Assembly: GCA_019636475.1 (NCBI GenBank)
Contig: JAHBXN010000005.1
Coordinates: 124,001 to 188,000 of the forward strand
Reading direction: 5' to 3'
DNA from: Phycisphaerae bacterium
GTDB lineage: Bacteria > Planctomycetota > Phycisphaerae > UBA1845 > UTPLA1
DNA length: 64,000 nt
Shown: positions 51,711-61,325 of the stretch, in pieces
How the letters are laid out: every line of letters starts with the position of its first letter
Numbering within the stretch: position 1 is the stretch's first letter
Program-made: the position numbers and the translations under genes
The notes under the pieces: model-generated
Told to the model about the DNA's origin: nothing
What the model saw: the letters and a program-made list of their open reading frames with translations, nothing else
The model's database searches: none

Positions 51711-53579
51711 CTATTCCGATCGACGGCGTCGCGCTTCAAGATACAGCGCCAGCACCGCGATGTCCGCGGGATTGATTCCGCTGATGCGCTGGGCCTGACC
51801 GATGCTCCGGGGCGCGACGCGCGTCAGTTTCTCGCGAGCCTCGAATCGTAGTTGGGTGATCGCATCGAAATCAAAATCCGCCGGAATCGACCGAGACTCC
51901 ATCCGTCGAAATCGCTCAATCTCCCGTTCCTGACGGCGTATGTAGCCGCCGTATCGCGCCTCGATCCGCACCGCCTGACATGCCTCGTCCAGCAGGGCAT
52001 CGCTCGCCTCCCTCAAGGAAGCCGGCCGCTCCGCACAAAATGCGGACCAGTTCAAATCCGCGGCCGCATCGCAGTCCGTTCGCGACAGCCATTCCCAGAA
52101 TGAAAGTCCGTTATGCCGTGTCTGCCGCGCCCAGGCCTCGATCGCTGCGCACGAAGCACGCTTCAAGTTATAGCGATGCCACCGCGCGTCATCGACCAAT
52201 CCCAGTTCGCGGCCAATTGGAGTAAGGCGCACATCCGCGTTATCGCTGCGCAGGAGAAGGCGATATTCCGCCCGCGATGTGAACATCCGGTAAGGTTCGA
52301 TCGTGCCTTTTGTGACCAGATCGTCGATCATCACGGCGATGTAACTCTGATCGCGACCCATGACGAACGGCTCCTGGCCCAGCACGCGGCGTGCGGCATT
52401 GATCCCGGCAACGATGCCCTGTCCCGCAGCCTCTTCGTAGCCACTGGTGCCGTTTATCTGGCCCGCGAGATACAGGCCGCGGACCCGTTTTGTCTCGAGC
52501 GTCGCGCACGTCTGATGCGGCGGAACATAGTCATACTCGACCGCATAGCCGTATTGCACGATACGAGCCTGCTCCAGGCCTTCGATCGACCGTACAAAAG
52601 GCTCCTGCACATCGATCGGCAACGACGTGCTGATGCCGTTGCAGTAAATTCGGTCGCAGTCGTAGCCTTCCGGCTCCAGGAAGATCTGATGCCGGTCCTT
52701 TTCGGCGAAGCGAACCACCTTGTCTTCAATGCTGGGGCAATAGCGCGGCCCCGTCGATTCGATCTGTCCGGAGTACATTGGAGCGCGATCCAGATTTGCA
52801 CGGATCATTTCGTGCGTCCGCTCGTTCGTGTAGGTGATCCAGCAGTCGATCTGCGGCTGCGTCACCGCATCGTGCATGAAAGAGAACGGCGCGGGTCGAT
52901 CATCGCCGGGTTGGACCTCAAGCCCGTCATAGGCAATCGAATCCCGCGCCAGTCGCGGCGGCGTGCCGGTCTTCAATCGGCCCAGTTCGAATCCCAGCCC
53001 GCGCAACTGTCCGCTCAGATTGTTCGCGCTGCCTTCGCCGATTCGTCCGCCCTCCGTCTTTCGTTCGCCCATGTGCATCAGGCCGCGAAGAAAAGTGCCG
53101 GTGGTCACGACAATGCAGCGGCAGTGGAAGGACCGGCCGTCGGACAAGCGGACACCGGTCACCCGGAAATCAGCGCTCTGATCGCCGGCGGAATCGGTCA
53201 GTAGCTCATCGACAGTGCCTTCCGTGATGGTGAGATTGGGCGTCGAATTCAGCAACCGCTGAACCGCCCCGGCATAAAGCCGCCGATCGCACTGCGCCCG
53301 CGGCGACCAGACCGACGGTCCCTTCCGCAAGTTCAACATGCGAAACTGGATTCCGCCCGCGTCCGTTGCCAGACCCATGAGCCCGCCGAGCGCATCAATC
53401 TCGCGAACCATCTGCCCCTTGCCGATGCCGCCGATCGCGGGATTGCAGCTCATGCGACCGATCGCCTGTGCATCCATCGTCACAAGCAGGGTGGGCACGC
53501 CCAGATGCGCTGCAGCCCAGGCGGCCTCGGTGCCGGCATGGCCTCCTCCGATGACTACGATCTCAAACTCACGATTCAT
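51711..53579 (-). CDS. mnmG: tRNA uridine-5-carboxymethylaminomethyl modification enzyme
   Basis: 622 aa FAD protein (GidA) that, with MnmE, installs the cmnm5 group on wobble uridine of tRNAs. The FAD motif EIVVIGGGHAGTEAAWAAAH opens the protein; further landmarks are RMSCNPAIGGIGKGQMVREI, GTFLRGLMHMGERKTEGGRI and YLAGQINGTSGYEEAAGQGI, all diagnostic. The C-terminal helical domain (AITQLRFEAREKLTRVAP, RISGINPADIAVLALYLEAR) binds MnmE. Start: ATG at 53579. A TATCAT (53592-53587) lies seven bases upstream, which would give a transcript with almost no leader. mnmE and rsmG are not adjacent. Confidence 0.96.
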   Translation of the reverse strand: MNREFEIVVIGGGHAGTEAAWAAAHLGVPTLLVTMDAQAIGRMSCNPAIGGIGKGQMVREIDALGGLMGLATDAGGIQFRMLNLRKGPSVWSPRAQCDRRLYAGAVQRLLNSTPNLTITEGTVDELLTDSAGDQSADFRVTGVRLSDGRSFHCRCIVVTTGTFLRGLMHMGERKTEGGRIGEGSANNLSGQLRGLGFELGRLKTGTPPRLARDSIAYDGLEVQPGDDRPAPFSFMHDAVTQPQIDCWITYTNERTHEMIRANLDRAPMYSGQIESTGPRYCPSIEDKVVRFAEKDRHQIFLEPEGYDCDRIYCNGISTSLPIDVQEPFVRSIEGLEQARIVQYGYAVEYDYVPPHQTCATLETKRVRGLYLAGQINGTSGYEEAAGQGIVAGINAARRVLGQEPFVMGRDQSYIAVMIDDLVTKGTIEPYRMFTSRAEYRLLLRSDNADVRLTPIGRELGLVDDARWHRYNLKRASCAAIEAWARQTRHNGLSFWEWLSRTDCDAAADLNWSAFCAERPASLREASDALLDEACQAVRIEARYGGYIRRQEREIERFRRMESRSIPADFDFDAITQLRFEAREKLTRVAPRSIGQAQRISGINPADIAVLALYLEARRRRSE

Positions 53580-53609
53580 CGTGCGTATGATAGCGCAAGG
53601 CGCGCCGTG

Positions 53610-53653
53610 AAAAAAGGAACAGGGCGTCCGACTCCCATGGAAGTCGAACGCCC
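53610..53653 (-). terminator. Intrinsic terminator after the large FG-GAP gene
   Basis: GGGCGT and CGACT (53622-53627, 53629-53633 on the plus strand) pair with AGTCG and ACGCCC (53642-53646, 53648-53653), one mismatch between them. On the minus strand the stem is followed by TGTTCCTTTTTT ending near 53610. This is the best terminator in the window. Confidence 0.75.
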
Positions 53654-53691
53654 CGCTTGATTTTCATGACAAATTGTCAGCCGAACGCCGA

Positions 53692-56600
53692 TCAGGGCGT
53701 CGTCGGCAGGTTCAGTCCGAAGTTGTTGCCGTAGATCAAGTAGGCCTCGCCCGACGCCTGCCGTCGCTCGTTCGGAGCGATGATGTTGATGAAGTCGGCT
53801 TCCGGCGCCCCGAGGATGATGTCGATAAATCCATCACCATCGATGTCACCCAGACCGGCGACCGTCGTCACCGGCGCCTCATCGGGCGTCGGATCGTTCG
53901 CGCCGGTGTCCTTCTCGTATCCCGAGACGAACACGATTCCCTTGAGGACGCGAAGACCCTGGTTGTTGCGCCGGTTCAAGTCGTCCGGCAGAACAAAGGT
54001 CTTGTTGTTGAGCAAACTCCGATCGCCGAAGACGAGATAGGTCACACCCTGCCGGATGCTCTCGGTCGTCTTGATGCTGGTCGAGCCGCCGGACGGCCCG
54101 CTCGATGTCACCCACCCCGAGAACGGTGTGTAAGTCCGCCGGACGAAATTAATCGTCGGTGTATCCGGCAACGGAGCCGGGAACTGATTCTGAGATTGGA
54201 GTGAACTGACACCCAGCGTTTCCGCCGACAGAATGTTCATGGCGTTCAGCAGCGCTCGCTGCGCAGCCAGCGCATCCGTCGAAGCGATCTTCACCGCGAT
54301 TCGGCCGGTGTTGACGCTGCCGTTCAGGTCGAACTCAAACTGGAGCCCGTTGATTGACACGAATTCGCCATCAGTCACTGGTCCTTCGAATTCAATCTTG
54401 GCGGCGGGCCAAGGCTGACCGGGGGCCGCGATCAGCAGGTCTTCGAGGCCGTCGCCGTTGTAATCGCCGGCGGAAGACACTCCATACTGGCCACGCTGGC
54501 CAGGGCTGAAGACCGATGCATTGGCATCAGCCGACTTGTTGCCACCGCCGAGTCGTGCGCCTTGCACGCCACCGATGAATTTCACGCCGGGGAAGTTTGC
54601 CGTGCCAATCTGTTCGGCTCGAATCGACCGCGTTGCATTGCCGTAGGTTCGGCCGAACAAAACGCCGACAAAACCCACGTCGGTGCCGAAGTTCCCAAGG
54701 CTGCCGACATCGGACGCGAATGCGTCGTACCCCTCGGCCCCGATGAAGACATCCGGGAAGCCATCGCCGTTCATGTCGCCCGCATTTCCTTGACTTCGAC
54801 CGAACTGGTCATCGTTGTGGGTGCCGCGCACCTCGAAGCGTTCCGGTATGTCGCAAGGCCGGCCGCTGCCGAGCGTCGGCGTTCCGTAAATAATGTATGC
54901 CTTTCCGTTTCTTGTCAGCGGATTCGGCTCGGCCCCGCAGAACAAATCAGGTGAGAACGGATCGTTGCTGCTGCCCGGGGCGCCACAGGCGATGTCCGCG
55001 ACGCCATCGAGATTCAGATCTCCCGCGTATCGAGCAAAGCCGAATGCGTCCTCGCTTGCTTCGCCGAGCAGCCGAGCTACATCGCCGTGGAAGCAAGATA
55101 CGCGAGACTGACTCGGTTCGTCGCAACCATAAGACGGCCACGACATCGGCCGATTTTCGCCGCCTTCCGGATCGGCATCGGGATCAGGATTGGTGCATCG
55201 GCCGCCTTCCAGCCCGGTGCACTGCGAACAGGTGTAGTCATCGCCATTCAGAATCGTTACATAGCCGGTCTTCACGAGGCCGGTGAGCAGGAGCGAAGCG
55301 TTATCGATCCGAACGCTGGTCGGGACAACCGCGCAATCCGTAGCCGACACAAGTTCGATCGCGATCGAACCGGCGCCGTTCAGCAATTGCGGCAGGACCG
55401 ACCGGGGGAGTTCGGCGCGAACCGTGAAATTCACATTGTCGCCGTAAGTTTCACCGTATTCGACGGTGGGAAGCGAGTCCTCGTCCGGCGGAAACCCGGC
55501 GCCGCTCCACAACAGAACATCGCGGCTGCGGTTATTTGCGCCAACGTTTGACAGAGGACGACCGGTTCCGTCATTCAGACCGACACGCAACGTCGGGATG
55601 TTCGTCGCTTCGCCGGTGAGCACGACTGCCGCCGAGATCACGTTCGTCAATTCAACGCCGAGATCGAAATCCGCTGATGCGAACAACCGCGTATTCGGAT
55701 TGCCGACGTTGCGATCGTAGGTGCCGCCCAGGTTGGCCGTCAGGTTGATGGGGCCGAAGTTCTCCAGGGTGCCGCCGTCCGGAGCCGAGATGAGAATCTC
55801 GGTGGTCGCGACGCCGATTGTAAAGGTGTCGATATCAGGCATCACGTCAATGGTATGCCCGAATCGTGACAGCGGATCATAAATCTCGTTGGGCTGATAC
55901 CATGCCCCGCGGAAACGCGCGCCGCGCATTCCAAGGCCGCCCTGCCGGATGTACGGCGGCTGACCGAAGAACCGTTGAAGTGCCACGCGGTAGCCATCCC
56001 GCAGATGGAAGCCGTACGGATTCTGAGCAAGCCGCATCACGAGATCGTCGCTCGCGTTGACGAATACGAGTCCCGTCTCGTAGTCCAGCGAGCTTAAATC
56101 ATCATTGACAAGGCCGTTGCCGCCACCACCGCCACCGATCGCGGCCGTCACCTGGGCCTCATTGCACTGGTGTCCGTCCAGATTTCCGAAACCGGGAACG
56201 CCGAGCGGTCCGGCCTGGGTCAGCGGATTGGTGGTGCGGTTTCGCGGCGGACAAACGGGCGTGAAATCCGCCATGGCGATCGGATCGATCGGCGGAATCT
56301 GCAGGTTGCCGCAACTCGGATTGCCCGACGCAGATCCGGGGAAACCGTCGAAATAGGTCAACCGAATTGGATGCGAGCGAACTTGCGTAAGCACCGTCGC
56401 GCCAATGCGAACTTCGACGGTATCGAAGTCCACACCGACCGCCGGCCGCACGAAGACGAGGAATTCGCCGTCATAGACTGAAGGCGGCACGCCCGCGCCC
56501 TCTGCCAGCGGCAGTGCGACGTTGGCGACATCGAAGAACTGCACCACATTCGCGAATGTGCCTTCGGCATCCGGCGTGACAGTCAGGGTCTTGCGCGGTC

Positions 56601-58344
56601 CATTTTCATTCTCAAGGAGAATCTCGATCGTGAACTGGCCCGGCTGTCCGTCCGTTCGCTCGCCGGATACGACGACGGAGAACGAGTTCAGCGTGAGAAT
56701 CCGGGTGTCCGAGAGGTCGTCGATGACGACATTGGGACCGAAGAGCGGATTCAGACCCACCGGGTCCACCGGCGCCCACTGGAGACCTTGAACGACGTCC
56801 ACGCCTTCAACATCGCCTGTGATGGCCGTCGCCCCGGATCGAAGTTGCGGCGCAAAGAGACAATCAAACGGCGCGAATCGATCTTCTTCGAATGTGCACG
56901 TATCGCACGGATCCGTGTCTTCCTGGTCGAAGACGCGATTGGTTCGCGGAACGCCGATCAGGATTTCCGGCAGACCGTCGCCGGTCACGTCAGGCAATGC
57001 GGCGATCGACTGGAGGCCGGAGGTCGGACCGTTATTGGCTTCCTGCGGAATGATGGTGCCGCGGATATTGAAGAACCGTTCGAAACGGGGATCGTTTGCG
57101 GGGAAGGGAATGTAGGAGCCGACCGTGTTGAGTGACAAGACGCCGGCATAACGACCTGAACCATAGCCGAGAATCTCAGCGAAGTCTGATGGAATGCGCC
57201 GCTCACGACCGTAGATCAAATAGGCCTCTCCGACGCCCGGCCGATTGAAAGGCGAAGCGGTTTCAGCGCCGATCACGAAGTCCGCGAGTCCGTCGCCGTC
57301 GATATCGCCGATCGAAGCAAATGAGCTTCCGGCCCGGCTGCCGCCGGCGGGATTGACGGGATTGCCGTCGAAGCCCTGCCAGGTCGCGCCCGCGATCGTG
57401 CTGCCAACGTTGATGAGGTCGATCACGTCCGACGCGGCACGCAGCAGACGAACGGCGCCGCCGGCGTACCGGTCGACAATGTGACCCTGACCGTCATTGA
57501 TCTGGACACGAACGAAATAAGGCAGCGGCCGCCGACCTTCGTCTGTCTCCAGACGAATCGGAAGCACGTTCAGGTCGATCAGAATGTCCTGCTGCTGGAC
57601 CGCAATGACACCCGGCGGCACGGTGCCGGCCGCGATGTTCGCCGTCGCGACTTCCAGCGGCGGATCGGTGTCGTCATTCGACGTGCTGCGATCTCGATCG
57701 AACAGAATGCGGATGCTGATCGTGTCGGTATCGGAGTTTGCGTCGCTCACGTTGTAGCGAACGCTCAGTGTGTCCCCGTTGCTCAGACCCGCGTCGGTCG
57801 AGGGAAGGTCGATCGTCAGAATCGGCGCGGCATTCTCAATGCCGATGCCTTCGGGCACAATCAGAACCGGTGACGTGAAGGAGACTCGCACCGGCGCGTT
57901 GCCGGTGTTGTCGTTCGCGTTCAGCGTGCGGTCGTCCACTTCGGCGAAGATGAAGTAGGAACTGGGGACAACCGTGTTGGTCCTCCAGAAAGCGCGTCCC
58001 TTGCCCTCGCCCGGGCCGACCGGGAAGCTGCTCAGAATCGAAATTTCTTCCGCGGGCGTCGGATTGCCGGACTCCGAAGCGAAAACGCGGCATATCGCGC
58101 GATCCTCGCTGTCGGATGCGGTGAAGTCGATCGTGATGAGCTGGCCTTGCTCGGCAGTCAGGTCGCCGCCGGGTGTGGTGACCGCTGTAATCTGGATACG
58201 TGGCGCCTTGTTGCCCTGTAATACCGGCGGATTGAGTGGTGCGCTCTCATCGGGCGGACATTGCATGCCCAATGTGACGGTCATGGCCATCAACGCAACA
58301 CATACAATGGCCGAAGATCGGCGAACGATTAGCGAACGAATCAT
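53692..58344 (-). CDS. Giant secreted FG-GAP-repeat protein
   Basis: 1550 aa. MIRSLIVRRSSAIVCVALMA plus the following hydrophobic run serves as export signal; a Cys at 29 (GMQC) might be acylated, but the lipobox is imperfect. An Ig-like N-terminal part (to about 290) is followed by FG-GAP/integrin-alpha propeller blades in two blocks, for example SFASIGDIDGDGLADFVIGA, SIAALPDVTGDGLPEILIGV, YAGDLNLDGVADIACGAPGS, NAGDMNGDGFPDVFIGAEGY and AGLGDIDGDGFIDIILGAPE, most ending in EAYLIYG. Between the blocks lies a long beta-rich insert. Function unknown; large Ca-binding propeller proteins of this sort sit at the planctomycete surface. Start: GGAGG before the ATG at 58344. A terminator follows the stop. 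No anchor domain is visible at the C-terminus. Confidence 0.85.
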   Translation of the reverse strand: MIRSLIVRRSSAIVCVALMAMTVTLGMQCPPDESAPLNPPVLQGNKAPRIQITAVTTPGGDLTAEQGQLITIDFTASDSEDRAICRVFASESGNPTPAEEISILSSFPVGPGEGKGRAFWRTNTVVPSSYFIFAEVDDRTLNANDNTGNAPVRVSFTSPVLIVPEGIGIENAAPILTIDLPSTDAGLSNGDTLSVRYNVSDANSDTDTISIRILFDRDRSTSNDDTDPPLEVATANIAAGTVPPGVIAVQQQDILIDLNVLPIRLETDEGRRPLPYFVRVQINDGQGHIVDRYAGGAVRLLRAASDVIDLINVGSTIAGATWQGFDGNPVNPAGGSRAGSSFASIGDIDGDGLADFVIGAETASPFNRPGVGEAYLIYGRERRIPSDFAEILGYGSGRYAGVLSLNTVGSYIPFPANDPRFERFFNIRGTIIPQEANNGPTSGLQSIAALPDVTGDGLPEILIGVPRTNRVFDQEDTDPCDTCTFEEDRFAPFDCLFAPQLRSGATAITGDVEGVDVVQGLQWAPVDPVGLNPLFGPNVVIDDLSDTRILTLNSFSVVVSGERTDGQPGQFTIEILLENENGPRKTLTVTPDAEGTFANVVQFFDVANVALPLAEGAGVPPSVYDGEFLVFVRPAVGVDFDTVEVRIGATVLTQVRSHPIRLTYFDGFPGSASGNPSCGNLQIPPIDPIAMADFTPVCPPRNRTTNPLTQAGPLGVPGFGNLDGHQCNEAQVTAAIGGGGGGNGLVNDDLSSLDYETGLVFVNASDDLVMRLAQNPYGFHLRDGYRVALQRFFGQPPYIRQGGLGMRGARFRGAWYQPNEIYDPLSRFGHTIDVMPDIDTFTIGVATTEILISAPDGGTLENFGPINLTANLGGTYDRNVGNPNTRLFASADFDLGVELTNVISAAVVLTGEATNIPTLRVGLNDGTGRPLSNVGANNRSRDVLLWSGAGFPPDEDSLPTVEYGETYGDNVNFTVRAELPRSVLPQLLNGAGSIAIELVSATDCAVVPTSVRIDNASLLLTGLVKTGYVTILNGDDYTCSQCTGLEGGRCTNPDPDADPEGGENRPMSWPSYGCDEPSQSRVSCFHGDVARLLGEASEDAFGFARYAGDLNLDGVADIACGAPGSSNDPFSPDLFCGAEPNPLTRNGKAYIIYGTPTLGSGRPCDIPERFEVRGTHNDDQFGRSQGNAGDMNGDGFPDVFIGAEGYDAFASDVGSLGNFGTDVGFVGVLFGRTYGNATRSIRAEQIGTANFPGVKFIGGVQGARLGGGNKSADANASVFSPGQRGQYGVSSAGDYNGDGLEDLLIAAPGQPWPAAKIEFEGPVTDGEFVSINGLQFEFDLNGSVNTGRIAVKIASTDALAAQRALLNAMNILSAETLGVSSLQSQNQFPAPLPDTPTINFVRRTYTPFSGWVTSSGPSGGSTSIKTTESIRQGVTYLVFGDRSLLNNKTFVLPDDLNRRNNQGLRVLKGIVFVSGYEKDTGANDPTPDEAPVTTVAGLGDIDGDGFIDIILGAPEADFINIIAPNERRQASGEAYLIYGNNFGLNLPTTP

Positions 58345-58619
58345 CGGTATCTTTCCTCCGACGCAAGGTCAGTCTGGTGGGACGGCTACTGCGGGCGTCT
58401 CGTGGGCGTGCTGGTACAGATTCCCCCTTAACCTCATCCTATCCAACCGATGGGGCAAGGGTCAAGGCCGGCTTGCCCGCAACTCCGGCCATTACAGCAA
58501 TTTGGATTTGAACCCGGACGCGTGCGAACGACCGGAAACCCGAATCGCTGCCTTTCCGGAGCTGCGAACGCTGGTGTCCGTACCCCTGAGCCGGCCTCGC
58601 ACGAGTCCGGCTGGCTCGT

Positions 58620-58754
58620 TTATTGTATGAGTCCGCTATGTGTCTCACCTTCAGACCCGTCGGCGGCCCAAATTCCTCGCGGCCATCGGAGGTTACCGGC
58701 ACCTGCGGGCTGCAGCACCTGATCGACTGAAGAACGCTGCACATACGCATTCAT
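58620..58754 (-). CDS. Candidate 44-residue ORF with strong ribosome-binding site
   Basis: ATG at 58754 is preceded by AGGAGGG at five-base spacing. The frame encodes MNAYVQRSSVDQVLQPAGAG and then 24 further polar residues, ending at TAA 58622-58620. No membrane segment or family is recognised. It lies 275 bases upstream of the FG-GAP gene in the same orientation, inside a 557-base region (58345-58901) that is otherwise empty, so it could be a leader peptide or a small protein. The coding case rests on the ribosome-binding site alone; codon bias cannot be judged in so short a frame. Confidence 0.33.
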   Translation of the reverse strand: MNAYVQRSSVDQVLQPAGAGNLRWPRGIWAADGSEGETHSGLIQ

Positions 58755-58901
58755 GAGACCCTCCTTGCTTACGTCCGCACATCAGGGACCGAATATGTCA
58801 GGCTGCTCGCCACTTCCACCGTTTCAGGGTATCCTGAGGCCGACCGATCCCTGCAATCGAATCGTCCGCGCGTCCTCAACGCCAACAAGGCTGGCCCACC
58901 C

Positions 58902-60740
58902 ATGAGCGATTCATCACTCAAAGCACGAATCAGCGAGGAACTGCTGCCGTACGTCAGGGAGCCGGCTCAGTACATCGGCGGCGAGTGGAACCAGCTACCG
59001 CGGTCCGGCGACTGGCAAGCCGCGTCGGTCCGTGTCGCCGTCGGATTTCCCGATGCCTACACAATCGGCATGTCACACCTCGGTTGCCAGATCATCTACT
59101 GGCTTTGTAACCACACCCCCGGTGTCTGCGCCGAGCGGGTTTATGCGCCCTGGATCGACGCCGAAGCCGTGATGCGCCGCCGAAAAATCCCGCTTTTCAC
59201 ATGGGACACCCGGCAACCTGTCTCTACTGCAGACTTGCTCGCTGTATCGCTCCAGTACGAGATGGGATTCACCAACCTGCTGAATTTGCTCGATCTTGCG
59301 GGAATTCCGATCCGCTCGGCTGATCGCGATGATCGACACCCGCTCGTCATCGTCGGCGGACCCCAGGCGGACAATCCTGAGCCGGTCGCGGACTTTGTAG
59401 ACCTCGTGGTCATCGGTGACGGCGAGGCATCGATGGCCGCCATCATTGACCTGTACAAACGGCTCAAATCCGAAGGGGTGCGACGCCGCGACATGATCGA
59501 GCACTTCGCGCGCACCCTTCCGTATGTCTATGCTCCGTCACTCTACGAATTCAGTTATCACGACGATGGAACCATCGCCGGGGTCTTTCCCCGCATTTCG
59601 GGACTGCCGGAACAAATCGAGCGGTGCCAGACGCCGGATTTCGAGAACGCGCCGTTTCCCACCCGACCGATCGTCCCGTATGTCGTGGCCGTACATGACC
59701 GGATGGCTGTCGAAGTGATGCGAGGCTGTCCGCAGCGCTGCCGATTCTGTCATGCGGGTTACACCAAGCGCCCTGTCGGCGTCCGCTCGGTGGACAAGAT
59801 TCTTGAAATCGCCGAACAGCAATTCCGGGCCACCGGTCACACCGAACTGGGCCTGCTCAGTCTTTCCACGGCGGACTACCCGAATTTGAAGGAACTGGCA
59901 TCGCGGGTCAATGAACGGTTCGAGTCACGACATGTAAATATCTCCATGCCCTCGCTGCGTGTCGACAAAATGCTCCAGAATATCCCGTGGATGGCGAACA
60001 GCGTTCGAAAGAGCGGTTTGACCATCGCGGTCGAAGCCGCGCGCGACGGCCTTCGCGCCGCCATTCGCAAGAAAGTCACCGACGGCAATTTGATCGACGG
60101 CATCACCGAGGCGTACAAAGCGGGCTGGAGCCGCATCAAATGCTACTTTATGGCAGGTTTTCCGGGCGAGACCGAGGAGGACATTCGCGGAATTTATGAT
60201 ATCTCCGTTGACATGTCGAAGGCCCGGCAGCGGCTCAAAAAATCGCCCGCATGGATCAATGCCAGCGTCAGTTGGCTGGTTCCCAAGCCCTACACGCCGT
60301 TTCAATGGGCCGCCCAGCCGCGTCTGGACTACTTCAACGAGGCCCGGCGAACCTTGGCCGATGCGTCACGTCAGGGACGTTTCAAGTTCGTCACGATCAA
60401 ATCACACGACGCGGAGCGGTCTGTTCTGGAGGCCGTTCTCGCTCGCGGCGACCGACGGCTTTGCGCCGCGATCACTCGAGCGTGGGAATTGGGTGCGCGG
60501 TTCGACGGCTGGGATGAGTGCTACGACCAGCGAATCTGGGATCGGGCCTTCGACGAAACCGGTCTGGACCCCGATTGGTATGCCCACCGCGAACGATCAT
60601 TCGACGAGGTTCTACCATGGGACCACATTCGAAGCGGACCCAAGCGTGAATACCTGGAGGACCAATACTCGGACGTCTTCCAGAAAGTACGGCAGCCGCC
60701 GCCGCGGGCCGGCGTGCTACCCCTACCTGTCGTGTCGTGA
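58902..60740 (+). CDS. TIGR03960-type B12-binding-domain/radical SAM protein
   Basis: 612 aa. The N-terminal region has the Rossmann-like domain (VAVGFPDAYTIGMSHLGCQI; HPLVIVGGPQADNPEPVADF; DLVVIGDGE) found before many radical SAM domains. The radical SAM cluster motif is in VEVMRGCPQRCRFCHAGYTK (CxxxCxxC). Further on, GLLSLSTADYPNLKELASRV and LTIAVEAARDGLRAAIRKKV match the family. Proteins of this type are often fused to, or encoded beside, a TIGR03936 (DUF2344) protein and RNase G; neither is seen here, though the region downstream is short. The reaction is unknown. Start: ATG at 58902 at the family position. Confidence 0.85.
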   Translation: MSDSSLKARISEELLPYVREPAQYIGGEWNQLPRSGDWQAASVRVAVGFPDAYTIGMSHLGCQIIYWLCNHTPGVCAERVYAPWIDAEAVMRRRKIPLFTWDTRQPVSTADLLAVSLQYEMGFTNLLNLLDLAGIPIRSADRDDRHPLVIVGGPQADNPEPVADFVDLVVIGDGEASMAAIIDLYKRLKSEGVRRRDMIEHFARTLPYVYAPSLYEFSYHDDGTIAGVFPRISGLPEQIERCQTPDFENAPFPTRPIVPYVVAVHDRMAVEVMRGCPQRCRFCHAGYTKRPVGVRSVDKILEIAEQQFRATGHTELGLLSLSTADYPNLKELASRVNERFESRHVNISMPSLRVDKMLQNIPWMANSVRKSGLTIAVEAARDGLRAAIRKKVTDGNLIDGITEAYKAGWSRIKCYFMAGFPGETEEDIRGIYDISVDMSKARQRLKKSPAWINASVSWLVPKPYTPFQWAAQPRLDYFNEARRTLADASRQGRFKFVTIKSHDAERSVLEAVLARGDRRLCAAITRAWELGARFDGWDECYDQRIWDRAFDETGLDPDWYAHRERSFDEVLPWDHIRSGPKREYLEDQYSDVFQKVRQPPPRAGVLPLPVVS

Positions 60741-61325
60741 ACGGGGGTGCCCCGACGTGCGCGCGTCCCGATAATCGCACTTAAGGTTTTGCCGGGTCTG
60801 ACGTTGAGGCGCTAGGAAACATGAAAATGACCGGATATACTGTGTTGTCTGCACGCCGTCTCGCGTTGTGGCCGGACAGGTAGTTACGTCCTACCATGAG
60901 CGCAGCAGTGGCTGTCTGCGAGCGCGAAACGGTGCGGTCGGATGAACGGCGAATTGCCGTAATGGAAACGAGAAGTGCGACTTGCGGGGTATCTCCCGCT
61001 GATCGCCGACTGGCTGCGCTGGATCAAATGGGGAGGTGGTCTCGTCAGCTCGAATCAATCCGGCAGCGTTGCTCGCCTTTTTTATGTAATACCCGAACAG
61101 TGGACACCCAACTTCCTTAGCAATGCGCAAACGTGAGTCGGCGAATCGCTTGCGTGTCGAAGTTTAACGGCTCGAAACTTCGCCACCGAACAGGAATCGG
61201 CCCCCGCGACGCAACGGGGACCGCAAAATTAAGAACCTGCAACAACCGGCGAGCTTCGGCACGCCGACCGCATACCGTTACGAATGCCGCCTGAATGACG
61301 CGGCCAATCCTCCGGAGGAATGAAC
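60741..61325. other. 585-base intergenic region before the M6-like gene
   Basis: No convincing gene on either strand; two ORFs of 74-79 codons here lack ribosome-binding sites. It contains small inverted repeats (CGGGG/CCCCG at 60742-60754; AAGTTT/AAACTT around 61161-61181), a T-run after a weak stem at 61062-61083, and a 12-bp palindrome TCCTCCGGAGGA (61308-61319) that overlaps the ribosome-binding site of the next gene. Confidence 0.5.

Noticed and set aside
52113-53204. 363-codon plus-strand ORF opposite mnmG
   Set aside because: Shadow; mnmG motifs on the minus strand are complete.
61062-61083. Possible terminator (weak stem followed by TTTTTT)
   Set aside because: Stem is only three plus three pairs with a bulge, and it lies more than 300 bases after the nearest stop codon.
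60891-61130. 79-codon minus-strand ORF in the 585-base gap
   Set aside because: TTG start without ribosome-binding site and no recognisable similarity.
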